Source: Nocardia sp. SYP-A9097 (GTDB taxonomy: Bacteria; Actinomycetota; Actinomycetes; Mycobacteriales; Mycobacteriaceae). From it: a stretch of DNA of 64,000 nucleotides. The translations under genes and the position numbers were made by a program. Shown here piece by piece: positions 43,305 through 52,002 of the stretch. Below the pieces are notes generated by a model that saw only the letters and a program-made list of their open reading frames with translations, had not been told where the DNA came from and did not search any database. The DNA lies in the NCBI RefSeq assembly GCF_009649815.1, contig NZ_WJIC01000009.1:124001-188000 (forward strand), given 5' to 3'. Numbering within the stretch: the first letter of the stretch is position 1; the number at the start of each line of letters is the position of its first letter.

Positions 43305-46300
43305 ATGACCAGGACTGCCGCCACGTTCATTAAGCAGGCTCAGCGTGAGCTTCGATCCCGCCTGGCCGACCTCTCGATCCGCGACGAACACCGGTTGCGT
43401 CGGCGTCTCGACAAGGTCCGCGGCGGTGACCTCACCGAACTCGAAGCCGATATCGACGCCGCACAGCGCCGCGTCGACGCCCGCCGCTCCGCCGTACCCG
43501 AGATCAGATATCCGGAACAACTGCCGGTCTCCGCGCGCCGCGACGATATCGCCAAGGCCATCGCGGACAACCAGGTCGTGATCGTGGCCGGTGAGACCGG
43601 CTCCGGCAAGACCACCCAGATTCCCAAGATCTGCCTGGAATTGGGGCGCGGGGTGCGCGGCACCATCGGGCACACCCAGCCGCGCCGGTTGGCCGCGCGC
43701 ACCGTGGCCGAGCGCATTGCCGAGGAGCTCGGCGGCGAATTGGGCGATGTGGTCGGCTATACCGTCCGCTTTACCGATCAGGCATCGGACCGGACGCTGG
43801 TCAAACTCATGACCGACGGCATTCTGCTGGCGGAGATCCAGCGGGACCGGCTACTTCGCCGCTACGACACCATCATTATCGACGAGGCGCATGAGCGCAG
43901 CCTCAATATCGACTTCCTGATGGGGTATCTGAAGCAGCTGCTACCCAAGCGGCCGGATCTCAAGCTGATCATCACCTCCGCCACCATCGATCCGGAGCTG
44001 TTCGCCCGGCACTTCAGCGACGAGAACGGCTCGCCCGCACCGATTGTCGAGGTGTCGGGGCGGTCGTATCCGGTGGAGATCCGATATCAGCCACTCTCCC
44101 TGGAAATCCCGCTCACCTCGGATGATCCCGATGACGAGGACACCCGGATAGTCGATCGTGACCCCACCGATGCCATCGGGGACGCGGTACGGGAACTGCT
44201 CGCCGAGGGCGACGGGGACATTCTGGTCTTCCTCTCCGGCGAACGCGAAATCCGCGATACCGCAGACACTTTGCGCGATATGAGGCTGCCGCGCACCGAG
44301 ATTCTGCCGCTGTACGCGCGGTTGTCGGCGGCCGAACAACACAAGGTTTTCAGTAACCATGCCGGTCGACGAGTCGTGCTGGCCACCAATGTCGCCGAGA
44401 CCTCGCTGACCGTGCCCGGTATTCGATACGTGGTCGATCCGGGTACCGCGCGAATCTCCCGCTACTCCATGCGCACCAAGGTGCAGCGGCTGCCCATCGA
44501 ACCAATTTCGCAGGCTTCGGCGCGACAGCGGTCCGGTCGCTGCGGTCGTGTGGCGGACGGTATCGCCATCCGGCTGTACTCCGAGGACGACTTCGAAGCG
44601 CGGCCGCAGTTCACCGAACCGGAGATTCTGCGCACCAATCTGGCCGCCGTCATTCTGCAGATGACCGCGCTCGGACTCGGCGATATCGAGAGCTTCCCGT
44701 TCGTGGAGGCTCCCGACAATCGGGCGATCCGCGATGGCATCGCACTGCTCGAGGAGCTCGGCGCGCTGGCTCGGCGCACCGAGGAGGCCGATCGCGCCGA
44801 AATCCCGGACGCCGGACTGGTTCTCACCGCCATCGGCCGGGAAATGGCGCAGCTGCCGGTGGATCCGCGCATGGCGCGCATGCTGGTCGAGGCCAACAAC
44901 AGCGGCTGCCTCGCCGAAGTGCTGATCATCGTCGCCGCCCTGTCGATTCAGGACGTGCGCGAACGCCCGGTCGAATTCCAGCAGGCCGCCGATACCAAAC
45001 ACGCCCGCTTCAATGTCGAAGGCTCGGACTTCCTGGCCCACCTCAAACTCTGGGACTACCTCGGCGAACAGCGTAAAAACCTGTCCTCCAACCAGTTCCG
45101 CCGCATGTGCCGGGACGAATTCCTGCACTACCTCCGCATTCGCGAATGGCAGGACCTACACGGCCAACTCCGCACCATCACGCGCAGCCTCGGCTGGTCG
45201 GCCGAGTCCGCCCAATCCGCAAGCGACGCACCGCCGTCGGCGACCGACCTCGAGGGATCCGGCGAGGGCCGGCGCGGCCGGAACCGACGCGGCACCGCAC
45301 GAGCAAACGGCCCCGAGTCATCGCGTGCGGACAGCGACGCGGATGGCACCGGCAGCGGTGGCACGAGCAATAGCAGCGAGCGGGGGCGCGCCGGGAATCG
45401 ACGCGCTGGGCAAACTGCCGACGGCACAACAGCATCCGGGCAGGCGGGAGCGGCCGGGTCCACCGCTTCTTCAGGCGCAGCGGCCTCGACCAAGTCCACC
45501 GGCTCTGGCCGGAGCTCAATGGGCGGGGAAGCCACCGCGTCCGGTAGAGCCGGGCAGGGACAGCGCGGGCAGGCGAGCGGCCGCGATGCGGGCGGCTCGG
45601 GTCTCTCGGTTCGGCTCGCCGCGCAAGCCGCTGCCGCCGATGAGGCCATGCCGTGGGATGTGATATCGATTCATCAGGCGTTGCTGGCGGGGATGCTTTC
45701 TCATATCGGAGTGCGGGAGGCGGAGAGCCGGGAGTTCCTCGGGGCCCGCAATGCGAAGTTCATGATCTTCCCGGGGTCTTCGCTGGCGAAGAAGGCACCG
45801 CGGTGGGTGATGGCGGCCGAATTGGTCGAGACCTCCCGATTGTGGGGGCGGACGGCGGCTCGGATCGAACCGGAGTGGGCTGAGCGGCTGGCCGGGGATT
45901 TGGTGAAACGCACCTATTCCGAGCCACATTGGTCGTCCAAGCGGGGCGCCGCGCTGGCATATGAGCGCGTCACGCTGTACGGGATTCCGCTGGTTACACA
46001 GCGGCGGGTGGACTTCGGGCGGATCGATCCCGAACTCTCGCGCGAGCTGTTCATTCGGCACGCGCTGGTGCAGGGCGAGTGGCAGACGCACCATGTGTTC
46101 TTCGAGCGGAATCGCGAATTGCTCGACGACGTCGCCGATCTGGAGCATCGAGTGCGGCGGCGCGACATTCTGGTCGACGATCAGGTGCTCTTCGACTTCT
46201 ACGACGGGCGGATCCCGGCCGATGTGGTGTCGGTGCGGCACTTCGACAGCTGGTGGCGCAAGACGCAGAAACAGGAGCCGGCGCTCCTGGACTTCAGCGC

Positions 46301-47720
46301 CTCGACCGTGGTCAATGACGATGCGGCGCTGCTGGATCCGACCGCATACCCGGACAGTTGGCGACAGGGTGAGCTGATCCTCCCGCTCACCTACCAATTC
46401 GAGCCGGGCAAGGCCGATGACGGTGTGACCGTGCACATTCCGGTGCCGCAGCTCGCGCATGTGCGCAATGTCGGCTTCGACTGGCTGGTGCCCGGCATGC
46501 GCGAAGAGCTCACCACGGCGCTCATCAAGACACTGCCCAAACAGCTGCGGCGCATGGTGGTGCCCGCACCCGATTTCGCGAATGCGGCACTGGCGGCAAT
46601 GACTCCGCGCGCGGAACCGCTGCGCACCGGACTGGCCAGGGAACTGTCCCGACTGGGATCGGTCACCATCGCACCCGCCGATCTCGATCCGGCGGCACTG
46701 CCGAGTCACCTGCGCATGACCTTCGCGGCCACCGACGGCGCGGGCACGGTCGTCGACCGCGGTAAGAGCCTGGCCGAGCTGAAAACCCGGCTGGCCCCGC
46801 AGGTCTCGAAGTCCGTGGCGCGCGCCACCGCCGCGGCCGAGCGTGCCCCGGCGGCCGTATGGACCTCGGAATCGCTCGGCACCCTCGAACCGACGGTGCG
46901 CCGCCAGGTCGGCGGGCAGACCATTACCGGCTATCCCGCACTGGTTCCCGAGGGTGCGGGCGTCGCAGTGCGCGTGCTCAGCTCTCCGGGTGAGCAGGCG
47001 GCCGCCATGCGCACCGGCACCCGCACGCTACTGCTGAATGCCCTGCCCACCTCACCGCGTTCGGTGACGGCGTCGCTGCCGCCCACCGATCGCCTTGCGC
47101 TGAGCCAGAATCCGTACGGTTCGCTCGACGGACTCATCGAGGACTGCCGCGCCTGCGCCGCCGACGAGCTGATCGCGAAAGCCGGTGGCCCGGTGCGCAG
47201 CCCGGACCAGTTCAAGGCATTGATCGAGAAGGTCCGCCCGAACTTCACCACCGCCGTCGCGCAGATAGTGCGCGTGGTGGTGCCGGTCCTGGCGGAGGCG
47301 CATCGCGTACGCGCGGCCCTGGCCGACACCAGGGATCGTGAAGCGGCACAGGATGTCACGCATCAACTCGACGACCTGGTCTTCCGCGGCTTCGTCTCCG
47401 AATGGGGCAGTGCGCGGCTACGCGAACTCCCCCGCTACCTGGAGGCCGCCCGCCTGCGCCTGGAAGCGCTCCCGGCCTCGGCCAACCGCGACCGCCAGGG
47501 CATGACCGAACTCGATCGCGTGCACGCGGCCTACGACCGCCTGCTCGAACTGCTCCCCGAGGGCCGCCGCAATGGCCGCGACGTCCTCGAAATCTGGTGG
47601 ATGATCGAAGAACTCCGCGTAAGCCTCTTCGCCCAGCAACTCGGCACCCCGTACGCCGTCTCCACCAAACGCATCGAAAAGGCAATAGACACAGCCCGAA
47701 AGCCCCCCGCCAAGCGCTGA
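43305..47720 (+). CDS. hrpA: HrpA-type ATP-dependent RNA helicase with long disordered insert
   Basis: A 1471-residue DEAH-box helicase, longer than the usual ~1300. Motifs: Walker A VAGETGSGKTTQIPK near 96-104, motif II TIIIDEAHERSLNIDF near 190, motif III ITSATID near 225, ATNVAETSLTVPGIRY near 365 and motif VI QASARQRSGRCGRVADG near 405. The winged-helix/ratchet region and OB fold follow. Between about residues 635 and 780 lies a Gly/Ser/Ala/Arg-rich stretch of low complexity. After it the HrpA pattern resumes (WDVISIHQALLAGMLSHIG) and runs to the C-terminus including DUF3418. It is predicted to act on mRNA or in ribosome rescue, as shown for HrpA elsewhere. ATG at 43305 is preferred to the open frame from 43182. 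Confidence 0.9.
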   Translation: MTRTAATFIKQAQRELRSRLADLSIRDEHRLRRRLDKVRGGDLTELEADIDAAQRRVDARRSAVPEIRYPEQLPVSARRDDIAKAIADNQVVIVAGETGSGKTTQIPKICLELGRGVRGTIGHTQPRRLAARTVAERIAEELGGELGDVVGYTVRFTDQASDRTLVKLMTDGILLAEIQRDRLLRRYDTIIIDEAHERSLNIDFLMGYLKQLLPKRPDLKLIITSATIDPELFARHFSDENGSPAPIVEVSGRSYPVEIRYQPLSLEIPLTSDDPDDEDTRIVDRDPTDAIGDAVRELLAEGDGDILVFLSGEREIRDTADTLRDMRLPRTEILPLYARLSAAEQHKVFSNHAGRRVVLATNVAETSLTVPGIRYVVDPGTARISRYSMRTKVQRLPIEPISQASARQRSGRCGRVADGIAIRLYSEDDFEARPQFTEPEILRTNLAAVILQMTALGLGDIESFPFVEAPDNRAIRDGIALLEELGALARRTEEADRAEIPDAGLVLTAIGREMAQLPVDPRMARMLVEANNSGCLAEVLIIVAALSIQDVRERPVEFQQAADTKHARFNVEGSDFLAHLKLWDYLGEQRKNLSSNQFRRMCRDEFLHYLRIREWQDLHGQLRTITRSLGWSAESAQSASDAPPSATDLEGSGEGRRGRNRRGTARANGPESSRADSDADGTGSGGTSNSSERGRAGNRRAGQTADGTTASGQAGAAGSTASSGAAASTKSTGSGRSSMGGEATASGRAGQGQRGQASGRDAGGSGLSVRLAAQAAAADEAMPWDVISIHQALLAGMLSHIGVREAESREFLGARNAKFMIFPGSSLAKKAPRWVMAAELVETSRLWGRTAARIEPEWAERLAGDLVKRTYSEPHWSSKRGAALAYERVTLYGIPLVTQRRVDFGRIDPELSRELFIRHALVQGEWQTHHVFFERNRELLDDVADLEHRVRRRDILVDDQVLFDFYDGRIPADVVSVRHFDSWWRKTQKQEPALLDFSASTVVNDDAALLDPTAYPDSWRQGELILPLTYQFEPGKADDGVTVHIPVPQLAHVRNVGFDWLVPGMREELTTALIKTLPKQLRRMVVPAPDFANAALAAMTPRAEPLRTGLARELSRLGSVTIAPADLDPAALPSHLRMTFAATDGAGTVVDRGKSLAELKTRLAPQVSKSVARATAAAERAPAAVWTSESLGTLEPTVRRQVGGQTITGYPALVPEGAGVAVRVLSSPGEQAAAMRTGTRTLLLNALPTSPRSVTASLPPTDRLALSQNPYGSLDGLIEDCRACAADELIAKAGGPVRSPDQFKALIEKVRPNFTTAVAQIVRVVVPVLAEAHRVRAALADTRDREAAQDVTHQLDDLVFRGFVSEWGSARLRELPRYLEAARLRLEALPASANRDRQGMTELDRVHAAYDRLLELLPEGRRNGRDVLEIWWMIEELRVSLFAQQLGTPYAVSTKRIEKAIDTARKPPAKR

Positions 47721-47780
47721 CGAGCACCCCCGGCGCAGGCACCCGCCACACGCTCCTCGCCAACCAAGCACCCGCCCTAT

Positions 47781-47855
47781 CGTCATCCCGGCGCGTTTTT
47801 GGCCGGGATCCACTATGCGGCGGTAGATCCCGGCCAAAAGCACGCCGGGATGACG
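47781..47855. repeat. Pair of REP-like hairpins in inverted orientation
   Basis: Two 32-base arms (47781-47812 and 47824-47855) form a near-perfect large inverted repeat around 11 bases. Each arm is itself a hairpin: ATCCCGGC, 9-base loop, GCCGGGAT (47785-47809 and 47827-47851), flanked by GTC/GAC on the outer side. A third single unit occurs at 54217. The arrangement recalls paired repetitive extragenic palindromes. Confidence 0.75.
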
Positions 47856-47866
47856 GGGGAAATGTT

Positions 47867-47990
47867 TCGACACGGGGCGGCTCGCAATCGACACGGGGCC
47901 GCTCGCAGGTCAACACAGGGTCGCTCGCAATCCACGCGGGGTCGTCGCTCGCCAATCCACGCGGGGTCGCTGGCAATCGGCGTGGGGCGG
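47867..47990. repeat. Tandem repeat, ~21-base unit, about 5.5 copies
   Basis: Consecutive units begin at 47867, 47888, 47909, 47931, 47956 and 47977, of 21, 21, 22, 25, 21 and a partial ~14 bases. The consensus is TC-ACRCGGGGTCGCTCGCAA. Units 4 and 5 share TCCACGCGGGGTCG, showing recent local copying. Not CRISPR: there are no unique spacers. Confidence 0.7.
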
Positions 47991-48028
47991 AACGCGGTTG
48001 AGCGCGGGCAAAGGTTTGACGCGGGCGA

Positions 48029-48508
48029 CTACTTGGGAGCGGTTGCGCCTACGGCGTTTTCGGCTCGGTGCTTGCGGAGGGAGGCGATCTCCTGCTCGAA
48101 ATCCTCAGCGGAGCTGAAGGATCGGTAGACCGAGGCGAAGCGTAGGTAGGCGACCTCGTCCAGGTCGCGGAGCGGGCCGAGGATGGCCAGGCCGACTTCG
48201 TGGCTGGGTACCTCGGGGGAACCCTTGGCGCGCACCGCATCCTCGACCTGCTGGGCGAGCAGGTTGAGGGCGTCGTCGTCGACTTCGCGCCCCTGGCAGG
48301 CGCGGCGCACACCGCGGATCACCTTTTCGCGGCTGAACGGTTCGCTCACACCACTGCGCTTGACCACGGACAGGATCGCGGTTTCGACCGTGGAGAACCG
48401 GCGCCCACACTCCGGGCAGGCACGACGCCTTCTGATGGCGCTGCCTTCTTCGGCCTCACGTGAGTCGACCACCCTCGAATCGGGGTGGCGACAGTACGGG
48501 CAATGCAT
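48029..48508 (-). CDS. nrdR: NrdR, transcriptional repressor of ribonucleotide reductase genes
   Basis: A 159-residue protein with the NrdR architecture. The N-terminal zinc ribbon has CPYC at residues 3-6 and CPECG at 31-34, followed by an ATP-cone domain (LSVVKRSGVSEPFSREKVIRGVRRAC) that senses ATP/dATP. The final AEDFEQEIASLRK is the usual C-terminus. It represses nrd operons when dATP is high. ATG at 48508 gives the invariant MHCPYC start; the frame is open to 48622 without a better one. The lexA - small membrane protein - nrdR neighbourhood is the same as in mycobacteria. Confidence 0.95.
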   Translation of the reverse strand: MHCPYCRHPDSRVVDSREAEEGSAIRRRRACPECGRRFSTVETAILSVVKRSGVSEPFSREKVIRGVRRACQGREVDDDALNLLAQQVEDAVRAKGSPEVPSHEVGLAILGPLRDLDEVAYLRFASVYRSFSSAEDFEQEIASLRKHRAENAVGATAPK

Positions 48509-48603
48509 CCGGGATCCTTCGTCGGGGCCTGGGCTCCTCAGCAACCTCGAGGATACCCGGACGGACGCGGCCATTGTGCGTCCGCCCGGCGGAGCGGCCC
48601 GAA

Positions 48604-48828
48604 TCAGGCGGTCAACTGCCATTGCGCGATGCGATCATCGAGCAGATCCGGCCGCCGGCGCAGCAGTCGACCGGCCGCCAATTCATCCGAGAATGGTTCT
48701 GCCAGAACAGGTCTCGCGACCACCTGATTCGCGGACAGCTCCAAGTAGCGGGGCAGCAGGTCATCGGTGATGTAATTCCACGGCGTGTCGCAATCGGCCC
48801 AATTGAAATCCGGCAGCGGCATGCGCAA
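48604..48828 (-). CDS. Small hypothetical protein, possibly a gene remnant
   Basis: A 74-residue frame with plausible composition: an aromatic, acidic N-terminus (MRMPLPDFNWADCDTPWNY) and a helical end (SDELAAGRLLRRRPDLLDDR). It reads like the C-terminal end of a larger protein, but no homologous family is recognised, and no upstream extension in any frame continues it convincingly. It could be a decayed gene. It lies upstream of nrdR in the same direction. Confidence 0.35.
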   Translation of the reverse strand: MRMPLPDFNWADCDTPWNYITDDLLPRYLELSANQVVARPVLAEPFSDELAAGRLLRRRPDLLDDRIAQWQLTA

Positions 48829-49182
48829 ATGCCATGGGTGCCCGCGGTAATGGTGGTGGGCGCGAACACATCCGAGGCGAGCACACTGAGTACGGCGGCC
48901 TTACCCGGCGACGGTGCTGACATAGGTCATGACCCGGCCCATGGCCCCGCGCCCTGACGAGCGCGACTGTTGTTCCTGTCACATTCGGGGCACCGCAATA
49001 ACGGGTTCAGTTTTCAATCTGCATTAACGGCCGCTCACCCAGGCCGTCCATCCCTATTCGAAAATCCGGCCGCGACCTGCCGAATGTCGGGCTAATAGGT
49101 GGTGACCGCACCCGCAACCCCGCGGCGACCGCACCGCCATCCCCTGTGGTGCGGGCCGCCGATGACGCGACGGCGCATCGGA
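48829..49182. other. 354-base stretch with no recognised gene
   Basis: All frames give Arg/Pro/Ala-rich shadow translations without ribosome sites. It lies downstream of the small SOS membrane protein gene on the minus strand. In mycobacteria the corresponding gene carries a LysM domain; I searched this stretch by eye in the minus frames and found no LysM remnant. Confidence 0.45.
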
Positions 49183-49590
49183 CTAATGCGCGGGCGCGGG
49201 GACCATATCGACGACCGAGGTGGTCTGCAAACCGAATTCGCCGGAGCGCAATTGCGCGAGGGCGGCCAGCCCGGCGACGGCCAGGGCGGTCATGAGCGCG
49301 GCGAGCGCGAGCGCGGCGAAGCCGATCTGCGCGCGCTGCGCGCGACTGAGCGGATGTGCGCCGAGCGGACGCCCGACGGTGCGGCGAGCCACGACATGCG
49401 GGCGGCCGACGCGCGCACGATCTCGGGCGACGGGCTGCGCGAGGGCGCGGCACGGACGGCGATCGATCGCGGGCGGCCACGCCGCCTCGATGACACCGTC
49501 CGGCGCCTGCTCGGCCCGCAGCCCCCAGGGGAGGCTGTCGAAGCCGAAATCGCTTCCGATGGTGTCGAATTCGCTGATCACAGTGCGCAT
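49183..49590 (-). CDS. Small membrane protein divergent from lexA (Rv2719c/DivS-position, no LysM)
   Basis: A 135-residue protein with one hydrophobic helix (FAALALAALMTALAVAGLAAL, residues ~90-113), a basic cytoplasmic N-terminal half (RARVGRPHVVARRTVGR) and a short external tail. Its position divergent from lexA with SOS boxes in between is that of mycobacterial Rv2719c and corynebacterial DivS, SOS-induced suppressors of cell division. Mycobacterial Rv2719c has a C-terminal LysM domain; here the protein stops about 20 residues after the helix. ATG at 49590 follows AGGAGG. The role is inferred from position. Confidence 0.65.
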   Translation of the reverse strand: MRTVISEFDTIGSDFGFDSLPWGLRAEQAPDGVIEAAWPPAIDRRPCRALAQPVARDRARVGRPHVVARRTVGRPLGAHPLSRAQRAQIGFAALALAALMTALAVAGLAALAQLRSGEFGLQTTSVVDMVPAPAH

Positions 49591-49652
49591 CGAAGAAACC
49601 TCCTGGCTGATGGACCGGGTGACTCTGGACGATTGACTCGCTCATGTGTTCG

Positions 49653-49668
49653 AAGAACTGATGTTCGA
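49653..49668. promoter_or_regulatory. SOS (LexA) box 1
   Basis: AAGAACTGATGTTCGA matches the actinobacterial LexA site TCGAAC-N4-GTTCGA with two mismatches at the left end (core GAAC-N4-GTTC perfect). It lies 63 bases upstream of the small membrane protein start. Confidence 0.75.
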
Positions 49669-49716
49669 ATTTCTACCACGAACGACCGACAAGGTCACGC
49701 ATTTGCGCGACATGCG

Positions 49717-49732
49717 TCGAACAGATGTTTGA
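49717..49732. promoter_or_regulatory. SOS (LexA) box 2
   Basis: TCGAACAGATGTTTGA matches TCGAAC-N4-GTTCGA with one mismatch. It lies 113 bases upstream of the lexA start and probably provides autorepression. An in-frame ATG at 49725 lies inside this box and is therefore not a sensible lexA start. Confidence 0.8.
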
Positions 49733-49844
49733 TCAGCCGGGACTCTCGGTCTACAGTCGAGGCACGAGATCTCCGGAGCTGCGGCGCGAGTCGCCCCGGA
49801 GACGAATTCCGGTGAGACACAGCAGTGAACGGAGGACTGCGGCG

Positions 49845-50594
49845 GTGAGCGAACACGGCGCTGTGGAGGGTGACAACGGTCCGGCCGACCAGATCGGAGA
49901 GGGTGCCGAAACATCCGGCGCGGGGACAGATCTCACCGTGCGCCAGCGCAAAGTACTGGAGGTCATTCGATCCTCGGTGAGCGACCGCGGCTATCCCCCC
50001 AGCATTCGGGAGATCGGTGATGCCGTCGGCCTCACCTCCACCTCCTCGGTGGCGCATCAGCTACGCGCCCTGGAACGCAAGGGCTATCTACGCCGCGATC
50101 CGAATCGGCCCCGCGCGGTCGATGTGCGCGGACTGGACGAAACGGTCATGCGCGCCGGTGCCGGTGTGGCGCAGCTACGTTCGGTCGCCGCGGAGGTGGA
50201 TGCCACCAGCGAGCACCCGATCCCGACCTACGTCCCGGTGCTGGGCCGGATCGCCGCCGGTGGCCCGATCCTGGCCGAGCAGGCGGTGGAGGATGTCTTC
50301 CCGCTGCCGCGCGAACTGGTCGGCGAGGGTTCGCTGTTCTTGCTGAAGGTCGTCGGTCAGTCCATGATCGAGGCCGCCATCTGCGACGGCGACTGGGTGG
50401 TCGTGCGCCAGCAGAATGTGGCCGAGAACGGCGATATCGTCGCCGCCATGATCGACGGCGAGGCCACTGTCAAGACATTCAAGCGCACCGGTTCCCAGGT
50501 GTTGCTGATGCCGCACAACCCGCTGTTCGAGCCGATTCCGGGCAATGACGCCCAGATTCTCGGCAAAGTCGTCACGGTCATCCGCAAGGTCTGA
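49845..50594 (+). CDS. lexA: LexA, SOS repressor and self-cleaving protease
   Basis: A 249-residue LexA. The first ~30 residues are an acidic, probably disordered leader. The winged helix follows (VRQRKVLEVIRSSVSDRGYP, residues 32-51; REIGDAVGLTSTSSVAHQLR recognition helix, 55-74). The self-cleavage site is Ala138-Gly139 in GRIAAGGPI, the nucleophile is Ser173 in GQSMIEA and the catalytic Lys is 210 in GEATVKTFK. It represses the SOS genes until RecA triggers cleavage. GTG at 49845 is chosen because GGAGG lies 9 bases upstream and the longer frame would start inside a LexA box. Confidence 0.95.
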   Translation: MSEHGAVEGDNGPADQIGEGAETSGAGTDLTVRQRKVLEVIRSSVSDRGYPPSIREIGDAVGLTSTSSVAHQLRALERKGYLRRDPNRPRAVDVRGLDETVMRAGAGVAQLRSVAAEVDATSEHPIPTYVPVLGRIAAGGPILAEQAVEDVFPLPRELVGEGSLFLLKVVGQSMIEAAICDGDWVVVRQQNVAENGDIVAAMIDGEATVKTFKRTGSQVLLMPHNPLFEPIPGNDAQILGKVVTVIRKV

Positions 50595-50676
50595 CCGTGC
50601 CGGATTGCCGTGGCCCGGCGTCCGCCCGCAGACCGGGCGCCGGGTCACGACATTCTCGGGTGCGGCGCGTCCGGGC

Positions 50677-51138
50677 TCAGCTCGCGACGCCGTTCCACAC
50701 CGCTCGCGCCCCGGAGTCCCCGACTCGATAGGTCTGCACCGTGGCCGCCGCGCCGGCCGCCACCGCGAGGATCGCCACCAGTGCGAGCACCGACCGCCCG
50801 AGCACCTTACCCTGCCCCTCGCGTACGTGCACAAGCACCAGGAGTGCGGCCGTAATCAGCAGGGGGACAACGAAATACAGCATCTGCCCGCCCAGATGTG
50901 TGTGCTGATCAATGGCAGGTGTCGCACCTACCCACTGTTGCAGCCACTCCCCCGCCTCGATGGTCAGCGGCGTCAAGCCGGTCACCAGCACCGCGAGTGC
51001 GGCCGTCGGCCAGATGAATCTCCGCCGTGCCGCGGGCCAGAGCGCGCACACGATCACCAGCACCGCCGTCAACGGCACCAGGACGACAATGCCGTGTACG
51101 AGCAGGACATGAACGGGCAATCCGCGAAATTTCCACAC
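50677..51138 (-). CDS. DUF2231-like integral membrane protein
   Basis: A 153-residue protein with four predicted hydrophobic helices (residues ~8-32, 42-58, 86-104, 115-135). The first contains LPVHVLLVHGIVVLVPLTAV, and HTHLGGQMLYFVVPLL lies before the third; conserved-looking histidines at helix starts resemble DUF2231 proteins, some of which may bind haem. GTG at 51138 with AAGGGTG upstream. It converges on lexA. Function unknown. Confidence 0.65.
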   Translation of the reverse strand: MWKFRGLPVHVLLVHGIVVLVPLTAVLVIVCALWPAARRRFIWPTAALAVLVTGLTPLTIEAGEWLQQWVGATPAIDQHTHLGGQMLYFVVPLLITAALLVLVHVREGQGKVLGRSVLALVAILAVAAGAAATVQTYRVGDSGARAVWNGVAS

Positions 51139-51211
51139 TGTTCGGCACCCTTGATTCGGCGGTCCGCTGACACCAGAACAACGTAGTGGGACCGCCGGCG
51201 GTTCGGACGAA

Positions 51212-51841
51212 TCAGAGCTGGTCGGGCGCGGCGGTGTCCTCGCCGGTTGGGGCGGGCTCGCGGGTGATGCGCTGGGTCGGGGCCTCGACGCGGGAGATCA
51301 GGACGGTGGTCTCGTTATCGGACGGCGGCTCCGGAAGGGCCGAGAGCAGTACGGTCTGTTCGTTCTCGGTCGGCGGCGGGACCGCGGCGGGCGGCGGGAT
51401 CGGGCGCAGGAAGCCGAGCATTTCGTACTGCGCGCCGATGGTCATGGCGGCCGAGGTCTTGTCCGCGGAGATGAAGCCCTGGTTCGGGCCGATCACCCGG
51501 CGCAGCGACTCCAGCCAGCGATGGTCGAGAACCCGACAATCCGCCCACGGGAAGTACTCCAGCCCGGTGCGCAGGAAGAAACGGTCACCAATTCGGCCGT
51601 GCCGCAGCAACTCCAGCAACCATGCGTCTATGCGATTGGGCTGGGCATTGCGATAGATACGGGTATAGGGCTCGACGGCCGCGCCGGCGAACTCTCCGAA
51701 CGAGTTCAGCAACTCTGCCGGAAACTCATCGACTCTGACAAAACCGACGACATCAAGCCCCTGCAACTGCTCGGGAAGTTGCGCGGCAATCCTGCGCTCG
51801 TCATGCAGTTTGAACTTCCTGTTGATGTTCTCGGTGCGCAT
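51212..51841 (-). CDS. Hypothetical protein with two TVL(L/I)S motifs in a disordered tail
   Basis: A 209-residue soluble protein from ATG 51841 (GGAG 5 bases upstream). Residues ~1-145 look globular (FPAELLNSFGEFAGAAVEPY, RFFLRTGLEYFPWADC). From ~150 the chain is Pro/Thr/Glu-rich and probably disordered. It carries two similar motifs, NEQTVLLSALPEPPS and DNETTVLISRVE. The second resembles the ETTV phosphothreonine motifs recognised by FHA domains in actinobacterial GarA-type proteins. No domain is recognised. Phosphorylation by a Ser/Thr kinase is speculation from motif shape only. Confidence 0.55.
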   Translation of the reverse strand: MRTENINRKFKLHDERRIAAQLPEQLQGLDVVGFVRVDEFPAELLNSFGEFAGAAVEPYTRIYRNAQPNRIDAWLLELLRHGRIGDRFFLRTGLEYFPWADCRVLDHRWLESLRRVIGPNQGFISADKTSAAMTIGAQYEMLGFLRPIPPPAAVPPPTENEQTVLLSALPEPPSDNETTVLISRVEAPTQRITREPAPTGEDTAAPDQL

Positions 51842-52002
51842 TTGTCTCCGATTTCCCGCCAATACTGCCGGGAACCCTAGCATGAACCCAACCGTTTCAG
51901 ACCAAGTTGGTCACTTGGCCATTTCATGCTTTACTCGCACTCCCGCTATGACTCCGCAACCCGCCTGCGTACTCCGGGCGCCGGCACGGTGGTCGATGGC
52001 GA

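Larger units (their letters stand above)
47721..48028. other. Repeat-rich gap between hrpA and nrdR
   Basis: No credible gene in 308 bases. It contains a paired REP-like hairpin element and a ~21-base tandem repeat (listed separately) between convergent genes, so it also serves as the 3' end of both. Confidence 0.65.

Noticed and set aside
47867..47990. CRISPR-like array
   Set aside because: Units follow each other directly with no unique spacers, and no cas gene is present; it is a simple tandem repeat.
49725..49844. Longer lexA start (ATG inside SOS box 2)
   Set aside because: Transcription controlled by the box could not sensibly include it, the extra residues are Arg-rich shadow sequence, and GTG 49845 has a good ribosome site.
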